Assembly (NCBI GenBank): GCA_033675545.1
Contig: JAWDGP010001470.1
Coordinates: 62,001-126,000 of the forward strand
DNA from: Elysia crispata
Taxonomy: Eukaryota; Mollusca; Gastropoda; Plakobranchidae
Direction of reading: 5' to 3'
DNA length: 64,000 bases
The notes beneath the pieces were generated by a model. The model was not told the DNA's origin and ran no database searches. It worked only from the letters and a program-made list of their open reading frames with translations. Made by a program: the position numbers and the translations under genes. This document shows, in pieces, positions 40,401-55,004 of this stretch. Numbering within the stretch: position 1 is the stretch's first letter; each line of letters begins with the position of its first letter.

Positions 40401-43400
40401 TATAGAGATTACCAAGGTAAAATTAACCGGCGGCCATATTGAATTTCATGCTAATTATAGAGATGGCCAAAATAGAAATTAACCGGCGGCCATATTGAAT
40501 TTATGCTAATTGTAGAGATGGCCAAAATAGAAATTAACCGGCGGCCATATTGAATTTATGCTAATTATAGAGATGGCCAAAATAGAAATTAACCGGCGTC
40601 TATATTGGATTTATGCTAATTGTAGAGATGGGCAAAATAGAATTAACCGGCGGCCATATTGAATTTATGCTTATTATAGAGATGGCCAAAATAGAAATTA
40701 ACCGGCGGCCATATTGAAGTTATGCTAATTATAGAGATGGCCAAAATAGAAATTAACCAGCGTCTATATTGGATTTATGCTAATTGTAGAGATGGCCCAA
40801 ATAGAATTAACCGGGAGCCATATTGAATTTACGCTTAATATAGAGATAACCAAGATAAAATTAACCGGCGGCCATATTGAATTTATGCTAATTATAGAGA
40901 TAACCAAGATAAAATTAACCGGCGTCTATATTGGATTTATGCTAATTGTAGAGATGGGCAAAATAGAATCAACTGGCGGCCACATTAAAATTATGCTTGT
41001 TATAGAGATGGCCAAAATAGAGTTATTCGGCGGCCATATTGGATTTATGCTAATTATAGAGATTACCAAAAAAGAATTATCCGGCGGCCATATTGGATTT
41101 ATTTTATTTATATAGATTACCAGAATGAAAATCGAATTATGCTTATTATAGAGATGGCCAAAATAGAAATTAACCGGCGGCCACATTGAAATTATGCTTT
41201 TTATAGAGATTACCAAGATAAAATTAACCGGCAGCCATATTGTCTTTATGCTAATTATAGAGATGGCCAAATACAAATTAACCGGCGTCTATATCCGATT
41301 TCTGCTAATTGTAGAGATGGGCAAAATAGAATCAACTGGCGGCCACATTAAAATTATGCTTGTTATAGAGACGGCCAAAATAGAAATTAACCAGCAGCCA
41401 TATTGAATTTATGCTAATTATAGAGATGGCCAAAATAGAAATTAACCGGCGTCTATATTGGATTTATGCTAATTGTAGAGATGGGCAAAATAGAATTAAC
41501 CGGCGGCCATATTGAATTTATGCTAATTATAGAGATGGCCAAAATAGAAATTAACCGGCGGCCATATTGAATTTATGCTAATTATAGAGATGGCCAAAAT
41601 AGAAATTAACCGGCGTCTATATTGGATTTATGCTAATTATAGAGATGGCCAAAATAGAAATTAACCGGCGGCCATATTGAATTTATGCTAATTATAGAGA
41701 TGGCCAAAATAGAAATTAACCGGCGTCTATATTGGATTTATGCTAATTGTAGAGATGGGCAAAATAGAATTAACTGAAGGCCATATTGAATTTATGCTAA
41801 TTATAGAGATGGCCAAAATAGAAATTAACCGGCGGCCATATTGAATTTATGCTAATTATAGAGATGGCCAAAATAGAAATTAACCGGCGTCTATATTGGA
41901 TTTATGCTAATTGTAGAGATGGGCAAAATAGAATTAACCGGCAGCCATATTGAATTTATGCTAATTATAGAGATGGCCAAAATAGAAATTAACCGGCGGC
42001 CATATTGAATTTATGCTAATTATAGAGATGGCCAAAATAGAAATTAACCGGCGTCTATATTGGATTTATGCTAATTGTAGAGATGGGCAAAATAGAATCA
42101 ACTGGCGGCCACATTAAAATTATGCTTGTTATAGAGATGGCCAAAATAGAATTAATCGGCGGCCATATTGGATTTATGCTAATTATAGAGATGGCCAAAA
42201 GAGAATTAACCGGCGGCCATATATGATTTAATATATTTATATAGACTACCAGAATGAAATTCGAATTATGCTAATTAAAGAGATTACCAAGATAAAAGTA
42301 ACCGGCGGCCACATTGAAATTATGCTTTTTATAGAGATTACCAAGATAAAATTAACCGGCGGCCTTATTGGAATTATGCTAATTATAGAGATGGCCAAAA
42401 TAGAAATTAGCCGGCGGCCATATTGAATTTATGCTAATTATAGAGATGGCCAAAATAGAATTTACCGGCGGCCATATTGAATTTATGCTAATTATAGAGA
42501 TGGCCAAAATAGAAATTAACCAGCGGCCATATTGAATTTATGCTAATTATAGAGATGGCCAAAATAGAAATTAACCGGCGTCTATATTGGATTTATGCTA
42601 ATTGTAGAGATGGGCAAAATAGAAATTAACTGGCGGCCATATTGAATTTATGCTAATTATAGAGATGGCCAAAATAGAAATTAACCGGCGGCCATATTGA
42701 ATTTATGCTAATTATAGAGATGGCCAAAATAGAAATTAACCGGCGTCAATATTGGATTTATGCTAATTATAGAGATGGCCAAAATAGAAATTAACCGGCG
42801 GCCATATTGAATTTATGCTAATTATAGAGATGGCCAAAATAGAAATTAACCGGCGGCCATATTGAATTTATGCTAATTATAGAGATGGCCAAAATAGAAA
42901 TTAACCGGCGGCCATATTGAATTTATGCTAATTATAGAGATGGCCAAAATAGAAATTAACCGGCGGCCATATTAAATATGTGCTAATTATAGAGATGACC
43001 AAAATAGAATTAATCGGCGGCCACATTGAAATTATGCTTATTATAGAAATAACCAAGATAAAATTAACCGGCGGCCACATTGAAATTATGGTAATTATAG
43101 AGATGGCCAAAATAGAAATTAACCGGCGGCCATATTGAATTTATGCTAATTATAGAGATGGCTAAAATAGAAATTAACCGGCGTCAATATTGAATTTATG
43201 CTAATTATAGAATGGCCAAAATAGAAATTAACCGGCGGCCATATTGAATTTTACGCGAATTGTAGAGATGGCCAAAAAAGAAATTAACCGGCGGCCATAT
43301 TGAATTTATGCTAATTATAGAGATGGCCAAAATAGAAATTAACCGGCGGCCATATTGAATTTATGCTAATTATAGAGATGGCCAAAATAGAAATTAACCG

Positions 43401-46400
43401 GCGTCTATATTGGATTTATGCTAATTGTAGAGATGGCCAAAATAGAATTAACTGGCGGCCATATTGAATTTATGCTAATTATAGAGATGGCCAAAATAGA
43501 AATTAACCGGCGGCCATATTGAATTTATGCTAATTATAGAGATGGCCAAAATAGAAATTAACCGGCGTCTATATTGGATTTATGCTAATTGTAGAGATGG
43601 CCAAAATAGATATCAACTGGCGGCCACATTAAAATTATGCTTGTTATAGAGATGGCCAAAATAGAAATTAACCGGCGGCCATATTGAATTTATGCTAATT
43701 ATAGAGATGGCCAAAATAGAAATTAACCGGCGGCCATATTGAATTTATGCTAATTATAGAGATGGCCAAAATAGAAATTAACCGGCGTCTATATTGGATT
43801 TATGCTAATTATAGAGATGGCAAAAATAGAAATTAAACGGCGGCCACATTAAAATTATGCTTTTTATAGAGATTACCAAGATAAAATTAACCGGCGGCCA
43901 TATTGAATTTATGCTAATTATAGAGATGGCCAAAATAGAAATTAACCGGCGGCCATATTGGATTTATGCTAATTGTAGAGATGGCCAAAATAGAATTAAC
44001 CGGCGTCCATATTGAATTTATGCTAATTATAGAGATGGCCAAAATAGAAATTAACCGGCGGCCATATTGAATTTATGCTAATTATAGAGATGGCCAAAAT
44101 AGAAATTAACCGGCGTCTATATTGGATTTATGCTAATTGTAGAGATGGGCAAAATAGAAATTAACCGGCGGCCATATTGAATTTATGCTAATTATAGAGA
44201 TGGCCAAAATAGAAATTAACCGGCGGCCATATTGAATTTATGCTAATTATAGAGATGGCCAAAATAGAAATTAACCGGCGTCTATATTGGATTTATGCTA
44301 ATTATAGAGATGGCCAAAATAGAAATTAACCGGCGGCCATATTAAATTTATGCTAATTATAGAGATGGCCAAAATAGAAATTAACCGGCGGCCATATTGA
44401 ATTTATGCTAATTATAGAGATGGCCAAAATAGAAATTAACCGGCGGCCATATTGGATTTATGCTAATTATAGAGATGGCCAAAATAGAAATTAACCGGTG
44501 TCAATATTGAATTTATGCTAATTATAGAGATGGCCAAAATAGAAATTAACCGGCGGCCATATTGAATTTATGCTAATTATAGAGATGGCCAAAATAGAAA
44601 TTAACCGGCGTCTATATTGGATTTATGCTAATTGTAGAGATGGGCAAAATAGAATTAACCGGCGGCCATATTGAATTTATGCTAATTATAGAGATGGCCC
44701 AAATAGAAATTAACCGGCGGCCATATTGAATTTATGCTAATTATAGAGATGGCCAAAATAGAAATTAACCGGCGTCTATATTGGATTTATGCTAATTGTA
44801 GAGATGGCCAAAATAGAATTAACCGGCGGCCATATTGAATTTATGCTAATTATAGAGATGGCCAAAATAGAAATTAACCGGCGGCCATATTGAATTTATG
44901 CTAATTATAGAGATGGCCAAAATAGAAATTAACCGGCGTCTATATTGGATTTATGCTAATTGTAGAGATGGGCAAAATAGAATCAACTGGCGGCCACATT
45001 AAAATTATGCTTGTTATAGAGATGGCCAAAATAGAATTAATCGGCGGCCATATTGGATTTATGCTAATTATAGAGATGGCCAAAATAGAATTAACCGGCG
45101 GCCATATTGGATTTATTTTATTTATATAGACTACCAGAATGAAATTCGAATTATGTTAATTATAGAGATTACCAAGATAAAATTAACCGGCGGCCACATT
45201 GAAATTATGCTTTTTATAGAGATTACCAAGATAAAATTAACCGACGGCCTTATGTGCATTATGCTAATTATAGAGATGGCCAAAATAGAATTAACCGGCG
45301 TCTATATCCGATTTCTGCTAATTGTAGAGATGGGCAAAATAGAAATTAACCGGCGGCCATATTGAATTTATGCTAATTATAGAGATGGCCAAAATAGAAA
45401 TTAACCAGCGGCCATATTGAATTTATGCTAATTATAGAGATGGCCAAAATAGAAATTAACCGGCGGCCATATTGAATTTATGCTAATTATAGAGATGGCC
45501 AAAATAGAAATTAACCGGCGTCAATATTGTATTTATGCTAATTATAGAGATGGCCAAAATAGAAATTAACCGGCGGCCATATTAAATTTATGCTAATTAT
45601 AGAGATGGCTAAAATAGAAATTAACCGGCGTCAATATTGTATTTATGCTAATTGTAGAGATGGCCAAAATAGAAATTAACCGGCGGCCATATTGAATTTA
45701 TGCTAATTATAGAGATGGCTAAAATGGAAATTAACCGGCGGCCATATTGAATTTATGCTAATTGTAGAGATGGCCAAAATAGAAATTAACCGGCGGCCAT
45801 ATTGAATTTATGCTAATTATAGAGATGGCTAAAATAGAAATTAACCGGCGTCAATATTGTATTTATGCTAATTGTAGAGATGGGCAAAATAGAATCAACT
45901 GGCGGCCACATTAAAATTATGCTTGTTATAGAGATACTTGACTTACTTGACTTAGAAATTAACGACGGGGGCGTCGACAGTTCTCTCCATTGCTGTCTGT
46001 TCTGGGCGATGCATCTTAGGTGTTCGAGGTCTTCCCATATGTGAGTTGTAGTGTGTTTTCTTGTAGTCTTGATAGGTCTTTGTTGAGGACGACTGGTAGT
46101 GTTGTTAAAGGGCGGCCCCGAAACTTTTTATGGCGAAATAGCTGTTTATTGATTTATTAGCAGGTATTTCAATATTTCCTCTAAGTATGTGCCCGAAAAG
46201 GCGCCACCTGTTCTCAAGTATATAAATAGAAAGATGTTCCTCGCAATTGTTGTAAAGAGATAGAATTTGTGATTTTAACCGGGCGTATCTGATGTTGAGA
46301 ACTTTCCTTAGCTGTTTACGATGAAATAGCATTTAATTTTTTCTTCTTCAGATTAAAATTGTCAGTGCCCAGGTGCCGCAGTTTATAGAGATTACCAAGA

Positions 46401-46792
46401 TAAAATTAACCGGCGGCCATATTGAATTTCATGCTAATTATAGAGATGGCCAAAATAGGAATTAACCGGCGGCCATATTGGATTTATGCTAATTGTAGAG
46501 ATGGGCAAAATAGAATCAACCGGCGGCCATATTGAATTTATGCTAATTATAGAGATGGCCAAAATGTACTTGTATAGATTACCAAAATGAAATTGGAATT
46601 ACGCTAATTATAGAAATGGCCAAAATATAATTAACCGGCGGCCATATTGGATTTATTGTATTTATATAGATTACTAGAATGAAAATCGAATTATGCTAAT
46701 TATAGAGATGGCCAAAATAGAATTAACCGGCGGCTATATTGGATTTATGCTAATTATAGAGATGGCCAAAATAGAATCAACTGGCGGCCACA
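34481..46792 (+). repeat. 12.3-kb satellite of 54-55-bp monomers, about 215 copies
   Basis: Head-to-tail array, one orientation throughout. Main monomer: ATGCTAATTATAGAGATGGC + CAAAATAGAAATTAACCGGC + GGCCATATTGAATTT. Common variants have GGCGTCTATATTGGATTT ends, AATTGTAGAGATGGGCAAAA starts, or CAACTGGCGGCCACATTAAA. Each monomer has an ATGGCC...GGCCAT inverted pair 19 bases apart. Higher-order order is evident: long stretches repeat as main-main-GTCTATATT trimers (~165 bp), and a ~350-bp block is identical or nearly so at 37628, 39415 and 40926. The only interruption is a LINE piece at 45936-46382. Open frames in it are repeat artefacts. Confidence 0.97.
45936..46382 (-). mobile_element. 5'-truncated LINE inserted in the satellite
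   Basis: Minus-strand frame 46332-46105 (LRKVLNIRY, ENRWRLFGHILRGNIE, IPANKS) continues in another frame as WEDLEHLRCIAQNRQQWREL, the C-terminal region of a non-LTR reverse transcriptase ORF. The 3' end on the minus strand is AAGTCAAGTAAGTCAAGT, a short tandem tail. TTATAGAGAT occurs at both borders (45926-45935 and 46383-46392) and can be a target-site duplication, although it is also the satellite consensus. It is a different family from the RT copies at 31185 and 49871. Confidence 0.85.
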
Positions 46793-48659
46793 TTGATAAT
46801 ATGGTATTGTTTTGATGATTTATAGAAATCATTTCGATTTTACAGCATTGGTATTGTATTATTAGTATAGAGAAAGAAAAAATCGAAATTGATTCTACCG
46901 TTTTGATTTTTTATTTCGATATCTATTCTATTGTAATGATATTTTGTTATTATGCTTGTTTATAGAGATAGAAGTATAGAAGTATTTCTCACCCCTATTT
47001 CATTGTTCAACATTGATTCACCATCTATGTGGCAGTTGTATGTTTCTATTACTTTATATGGAGTTCAATATTTCTTTCGTATAAAACTGACGGATCTGAA
47101 ACTCTGTGCAAATTGCAATGAATTGAAATCACTTGATAAATACCTTAAACACATACGAAAACCTTTGGGTTTAAACTCTCAATGTATTGAATTTGGGAGG
47201 TATTAAAAACAGGAACAATATCAAAAATAACAAAGACAGATAAGAGTGTTATCTGAGTTTATTCAGAGAAATCCAAATTATAATAATTATAAAAAGAAAT
47301 AATTTTATAATACACAGTTACTTAAAAAAGACACATAATACAGTCTAAAAAAAAATAACGTCAATGAAACTTATGTATATAACATAAACGAATATGACAT
47401 TTTCATTAAAAGAGATAATACATATAGGGGCATTGCCTGTTAAATGAACTTTAATCTGTTTGACTTCCACCTTACATTGCATTACAATAAAGCACAACTG
47501 ATAATTCACATAAGATTTTTGTTCACATATTAATTAATTTACTCCAGTCAATATATTTTCCCTGTTCTCTTTAAAAGCGTTGTCAAGAGAAATAAAAACT
47601 GGATGATAAGAAAGCTTTGAGGATTCAAACAAGGTCCCACATTTTACTTCTGAAAAGGAATCACAAAAAAGAAAGATTAATATGGGGGGCGGGTGAAACC
47701 TTAGCTAGATATATATCAAATTTGAAATATATTGTACATGTATATGAAATAATGAGATACAATTTACATAAAGATAGTTAGCAAGAACAGATGATTTTTT
47801 CCCCTCTCCTAATTTTTGGAGAAAAAGAAAATGATTTTTGTGAAAGAGAAAGTTTGTTTTAAGCAGAAAGGATAAGAAAAGAGATGACATGAAAGATTGA
47901 AAAACCTGTCTGTCCTACTGGAGAAAACGAAGAAATACACACTTAAAAAAAGATAATAATGCAATGATGTCACAAGGCTGCTTGAATTGAACCAAAAGAA
48001 GATTTCAGCACTTTAAGCCTATATCTCTGCCAAGTCATGAACGGGAATTGATTTCTGAAAACTACCAGCCTTATTCCCATTATAATTGTGATAAAACAAT
48101 AATTTGACAATAAACTTACAAAATAATTTTTTTTTTACCACATCAAACATATGTAACAGCTGATTTTGGATCTTTGTTAAATTTAAGTTCCTTTCTTTAG
48201 AGCAGCAACTCCTCTCCCTAAAGACTTTAACAGAATCCTGGTATAATGCTGTGTTTGAAAAGTACAAGTCAATGGACATGTCTATACTAGTTCATTTTTA
48301 CCTTTATAACTGATCTTTGACTGCTATGGCGTCAAAAGCAATGATCACATGAATTTAAACTAGTTTAAAAATTCTTGAGAAAAGAAGATCAACTTGCACA
48401 TCAAGGGCAAAATTCCTGAACTACGCTGCTGTGTCACGTTGATTCCAATCTCGTCCTTCTTCAAAACTCAGTAGATGGTAAGGATTCCCTCTCAAAAGCA
48501 CATTGTCTCAAGTTGTTTAGTCTGTGGCTGCTGATCTTCTCAAAATGAAGAAGAGGTTGAAGATCTCCGTCAGATTATCACTGAAGATGTTGAGAGGAGC
48601 ATATAATTATGAATAGACAGGAATGAGTTACACAGAGAAGGGATAGGGAAGAAAAGGAG

Positions 48660-48739
<80 letters not shown>

Positions 48740-48740
48740 C
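46793..48740. repeat. Right inverted-repeat arm
   Basis: Reverse complement of the two left parts (33510-34480 and 30043-30745) with indels: 37 extra bases near 47170, about 300 extra bases at 48017-48330, and no counterpart of the 2.8-kb left insert. It ends in (TA)n(GA)n at 48663-48738, mirroring (CT)n(TA)n at the left edge. Outside these microsatellites the flanks do not match. Confidence 0.92.
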
Positions 48741-48750
48741 ACAACAGTTT

Positions 48751-49515
48751 TTGGAGAGCGATGGGAAAACAAATGCAGTTAAATGTTTTAACAATAAACT
48801 CAGACATCCATTCCTAGAAATAAAGATAGCAAACATAGCCCCTCCATATTTATATATTCTTCTTGGAATCACACTAAAACATCCCAATCTGATACAAAAG
48901 GAAGTCCAAAATAGAGATGAGATAATAGCCAGGCAGAAACATTCAAATTACAGACGCAACTGGCTCAAAGCTGAAGAAAAGAAAAAACAAATAGTACTTT
49001 CAAAAGGAACGCTATACTAGATGATGAGAGCAGAATCAGAATGTGGAGAAAAGAGGCAAAGAGGAGTTGAAAAAAATTGAAGAGACAAAAATAAAGCTGT
49101 GGGCCCAATCCAAGAAAGCTCAGAGACAGTACTACAAAAACAAAATAGAAAGACAAGCCTACCATGGTGGAAACTTTATAAGTCACCACTGAAGAAAATG
49201 ATGACATTTTAGGAGTTGCGCTCCCTACCAAAGATATGTTTGACACACTTAACTCACATTTTGAAGGCATTCACTCTTTAACCTCAAAAGCCCAACCAGA
49301 GGAAACCACATTACAAGCAGAGATTGCAACTTCTGAATACATCAAATTTTACAGACAGTGCTTTCCCAATCGCATCATTGCCAAGCAGCACATTTTAAAA
49401 AAGAATAGCACTGATTTTATGCATAGGACAGGTTTTGGACTAGGCTTTCTTAGGGGGCAGGATGGAAAGAACTTCACTCAACTGTTTCACGCTTGGCAAG
49501 AAGTGCAGCCATAAG
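48751..49515 (+). pseudogene. Decayed mobile-element-associated ORF, family uncertain
   Basis: Two open pieces in different frames: 48751-49020 (LRHPFLEIKIANIAPPYLYI, LLGITLKHPN) and 49236-49514 (AKQHILKK, then HRTGFGLGFLRGQDGKN). From memory, PPLHxLLG-like and HxLxxH...GFGLGFxGEQxGE-like motifs occur together in uncharacterised repeat-encoded proteins of many invertebrate genomes. Here conserved positions are changed and frames broken. It lies directly outside the right inverted-repeat arm. No biochemical role is known to me. Confidence 0.4.
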
Positions 49516-49870
49516 AAATGATAAAAATAGAATGAAAAATATAATAGAAAACGTCTTGCTGTTGACAGCCCCAGAACTCAACTCCCTTGTACCACAGACA
49601 AAACCCAGACAACAACAAAAATAGTTAATAATATACCCCACAAAAAATTTGAAAATGAAATTTTATTGGGAAATGACATCAGTATTGCATGTTTTGCAAT
49701 TTTGTGTTAAAAAAGTAGTGTGAATTGCATTCCAGCTGCATGCCTTTTTCTACTGCGCGGGTAAAATTCCTGGGAAGAGACAGTGTCCACCCATCCACTG
49801 TGAGCTGTCAGATAAGGGTGCTAGATTTATGGGCTTATGGCAAGTTGCTGACAAACTAAAAGTGAATAGA

Positions 49871-50590
49871 ATTTGGCTCCATGTTGAGATACGCTGATGA
49901 CACTGTATTAATTCCAGAAAATAAAGAAGACTTGCGACAATTATTAACGATTTTTGAAGAAGAGAGCAGAAAAAAAGGGTTGCAATTGAATAGCAAAAAG
50001 ATAGAACTAATGGTGATTAGTCAAAGTTATAGTCTCCGCACATCAACATCTTTATCAAAGGTAATAAACTCAAGCAAAGGGGTCAATTCAAATACTTGGG
50101 TACTTTAATATCAAGTGATGGACGCAACTTACACTGAGCTTCCAGAGAATGAAATCTATACTAACAAATAACCACATCTCAATTCGCACAAAAAGAAGAG
50201 CCCTGAAGTGCTCTATTGAACCCATTCTGATGTATCAATACAAAGCTTGCACAATTTCAAAACAGTTACAAAAGAAACTGGAGACAACAAAATGAGATTC
50301 CACAAATCTCATGGACTGTAAAGAAATCAACCAAAACTGTTACAAGAAGCCGACACTACAAGATTCAGCATAAATAGAATAAGTAAACGCCAGGCAACCT
50401 TTTTTGGACATGTCAAGTACAAAATCTTGTGACAACTGGAATGATTGTACCAAAACAGCATCAAAAGATGTTGGATGGACTTTCAAAGTAGGACGAGTGA
50501 CAGAAGCACTGAAAGTGATGAGGGATAGAGATGTGTGGAAAGTCATGATCGGCAATGCTAAAGAGCACGGCACCTAACTGATTGATTGAT
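49871..50590 (+). mobile_element. Non-LTR retrotransposon fragment, RT domain, same family as 31185-32036
   Basis: The frame 49881-50108 reads LRYADDTVLIPENKEDLRQL with the YADD motif, then EEESRKKGLQLNSKK. Further on, pieces in changed frames read ALKCSIEPILMY and KVGRVTEALKVMRDRDVWKV. The 3' end is AAAGAGCACGGCACCTAACT followed by GATTGATTGATGA, a short tail. Truncated at the 5' side and frameshifted. Confidence 0.87.
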
Positions 50591-50994
50591 GAGTTCAAAA
50601 GACAATTTTTCCTTCTGTTGAACTAGATTTGGATACAGGCGTCAATCTTGCCATTGGACTAAATTTCCCCTTCTCTTCATCTTTTATCATGCTTGTAATG
50701 GTACTAGATCTAGAGGTTTAACTATAATAACTCAACGCCCACTTTGGAAATACTTTGTATGAAACGAAACAAACTGAGACAGCACAGTAGGCCTTACAAG
50801 ACTGTTGCCACAGCAGCTGCGAGCATAGTTATTGTCCAAAAAGCTTTGGTCCATGTGCTCTCACGGTTGTTGAAACCTGCTCAACAGTAAAAAAAAAATG
50901 CTTGGACAGTTGCGTAAGACGCTTCCAGAGTGTAAAAATCAACTGATCAATGCTGCTCTTATGGCATACAACAATTAAAACATCATAACAATAC
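50591..50994. other. No feature seen downstream of the GPCR exon
   Basis: Unique sequence between the LINE end and the GPCR exon donor. No further exon could be recognised. Confidence 0.35.
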
Positions 50995-52385
50995 CTCTCG
51001 AATAATGATGAGGCCCATAAAGGGCAGGTGCACAACACAATGGCCAGAGAGACTAAATCAAATGTCGTGTTTTCCTGTTTGCTGAAGATGGGTGAGATTG
51101 GGGCACTAATAACATACAGGACCTGCAATGTTTCACATAAGCAAAAATTTTCGTTCAATTTAATGTTAAGAAGCACCCTGTTAAAAATTTCTTCACAAAA
51201 TACTTGAGTTTATAAAAAAAAGGAAGAAAAAATTAACACTACTCTGAAATACGGACTTATCAATGCCAGATCAATTAAAAAAAATGTTAAAGTGCTAAAA
51301 TCTGACTTGTGCATGTTAAAATATACTAAATTTACTTTGATTTTTTTAAACATATTCATAAATCATTGTTTACACAAAAATCTGAAGTTTAAAAGAAATA
51401 AACAGCTAAAGTGTTCAATTATATAACTCTCTTAAGAAGCCTATAATTGTGAAATATCTAATTGAAAAAGCTTATTTAATTTCAATATGGCTTTTTTCAA
51501 TTCTTTCAGCTTCCCTCTTCAAATATAATTTTTCTCTAACAATGATTTGAAATCTTGATACCTGAGGTTATTTGTTAAAAATATTTGTATACTGTGCCAG
51601 TTCAAGTAATCTATAAAATAAACGTATCTTAAACAAAATGTAATCAGTACCGTAAAAAATATACATTGTGATGTTTTAAAGAAAAGTCTTGCCATTTTTT
51701 TCCAATCTCATTTACAAGACAGCCCAACGTGTCTTCATAATGCGTGAAAAGCATATCAAGGAAAACTTGATAACAATGCCAATACTTCGAAAATGTTTGT
51801 GCTGTAAAAATTTGAAATTGATTCCACATAACTTGACAATCTGGTATGAATTTGATGCCTACTTTTGTTTTTAAATAAAGAAAACTATAAAAAAAAATAT
51901 GACTGAGTATTTGTCCTCTCTGTTGTTGGAACTGAATGACACTTCTTAGACAATGTTTTAAATAATTAATCATTTAATGAGAGCCACAGAGGGTTTTTAA
52001 ACAAGATTCCTCAATTAAAATCCATTAAAAAAGTATCAGTTTAGTTAGCTTATGATATTTACACAACTGCTGCTTTCTGTGACTAAGACTGCTGGCTCTA
52101 TATTTTCTCATTAAATCTCAACAGCCAAAAACCTTGTGGATTCGAAGAAAACCCTTTACTTTCTAATTTATCTTAAATATATATAAAAATTTAAAGGATA
52201 GAAATTGGTTTTGGTTCCTAGCCACAAGGTTGTTGATGCTAATGCGAACAAACCTGGAATCATTGACTTGTTTAAGTCTCACTCTTTGGGTCTCATAGGC
52301 CTGGAAGATGCCAAAGATGATCAGGATACCCTTGCAACCAAACACAACGCTTGGACGCAGTGAACAAGGACCCGGTTGTTGAGTA
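50995..52385 (-). CDS. Class C GPCR, GABA-B-receptor-like, exons for TM5-TM7 (partial)
   Basis: Two exons on the minus strand. The upstream one (about 52385-52226) encodes FGCKGILIIFGIFQAYETQR followed by VNDSRFVRISINNL. This matches the end of TM5 and the third intracellular loop of GABA-B receptors (KG-L--FG-F-AYET...NDx). The downstream exon (51122-50995, acceptor CATTGCAG, donor GAGAG|GTATTG) encodes VLYVISAPISPIF, then LVSLAIVLCTCPLWASSLF, matching TM6-TM7. The usual PK motif after TM7 is replaced by ER. The 5' limit of the first exon is unclear, and the join between the two appears one residue short relative to family members. The extracellular Venus-flytrap domain was not found. It may be a partial gene or a pseudogene fragment. 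Confidence 0.6.
51123..52160. other. AT-rich intron between GPCR exons
   Basis: No repeat or recognisable coding sequence; long T and A runs. Confidence 0.45.
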
Positions 52386-52623
52386 GCGGCAGAGAAGGTA
52401 GAGCTGGTCTTCTGCCTCTCCCACACATAAGGAAATGATCCTTCATCCCTCGGAAGTTATCATCATCTGTTGTAAAATAAATGTTGATGATAAATAAAAG
52501 CTATTTAAAACCTGTAATGGAGGTGCTTTATAAACCAAAAGCAAAACCACCATTCCACCAAAAAAAGTTTTTAAAAAATTTAATAAAATACAATGTAATT
52601 ACAATAATACAATGTAAACATAT

Positions 52624-52840
<217 letters not shown>

Positions 52841-53503
52841 AAAACCTTCGCAAGATGTGACTGTGAACAATGATCTAGAGGCCAGACATGTGTACTTAAA
52901 TTGTCTTGTACTTTCTTTTAAAGCAAATTGCATCCTATGACAAAATTATAGAAAAGTCTCATAAATATCATTTACTGATATAATATGATCGAAAATTGAT
53001 TTTGTTTTTAGTTACTGTCCAGACCATCCTTGATCTACAGACTACAGTACAAGTACAACTGTCAAATTCAGATTCTCGTAGATCTAAGCATTATGTACTA
53101 CAATCTTGACTAAAACATTAGTGTTAGTACTTCTGCCTTGTGAGAAAATAAGATTTACTGTGTCTGTTTTAATATTGAATCAAATTAGATCTATAGATAT
53201 TTGATTCATATCAAAACGTAAACACTTAACAAACGCAAAACAGCTGTCTACAAATTTTACAGAAATGCAGAAGTTAGACCTATTTTTAGAACCATTGCAC
53301 TGGAGAGCCGATAGAAAATAATATTCTCGTGACGTCATAAGGTCAGCGAAGGTAAAGTAGTGAAGGTCACTCTTGAATGAGAGTGTGGCTGTTCCGTTTA
53401 CCGACAAACAGTCGATAAGAAAATAAAATAGTTCTTATTACACATATATTAGCCAATATAATTAAATCAATTTATGTAAAGAAATAAAGTAGTATTAACT
53501 CAC

Positions 53504-53609
53504 ATAAAATGTCCTCCACATTGAGTGTTTGGGGATGCGAAGTACGTTCTGCGATTGGTTCTCCATACATGCCGGACTGAGTCTGTTGACTAGACTGACC
53601 CGCCGTCAT
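53504..53609 (-). CDS. Possible first coding exon of an unidentified minus-strand gene
   Basis: ATG at 53609 opens 35 codons (MTAGQSSQQTQSGMYGEP..., ending LNVEDIL) and one base, followed by a good donor T|GTGAGT. An acceptor with TTTATTTTACAACAG lies at 52467, and the joined phase continues openly as YDDNFRGMKDHFLMC. That frame is not the GPCR frame that follows about 80 bases later, so it either belongs to a different gene or needs another junction. Composition and splice signals look genuine; no family recognised. Confidence 0.4.
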
Positions 53610-53629
53610 TTCGGGTCTCGGCAAGGGCT

Positions 53630-55004
<1,375 letters not shown>

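Noticed and set aside
34450..45365. Many 60-116-aa open frames in the satellite
   Set aside because: All are translations of the 54-55-bp monomer in different phases; no frame is favoured and they recur identically with the array.
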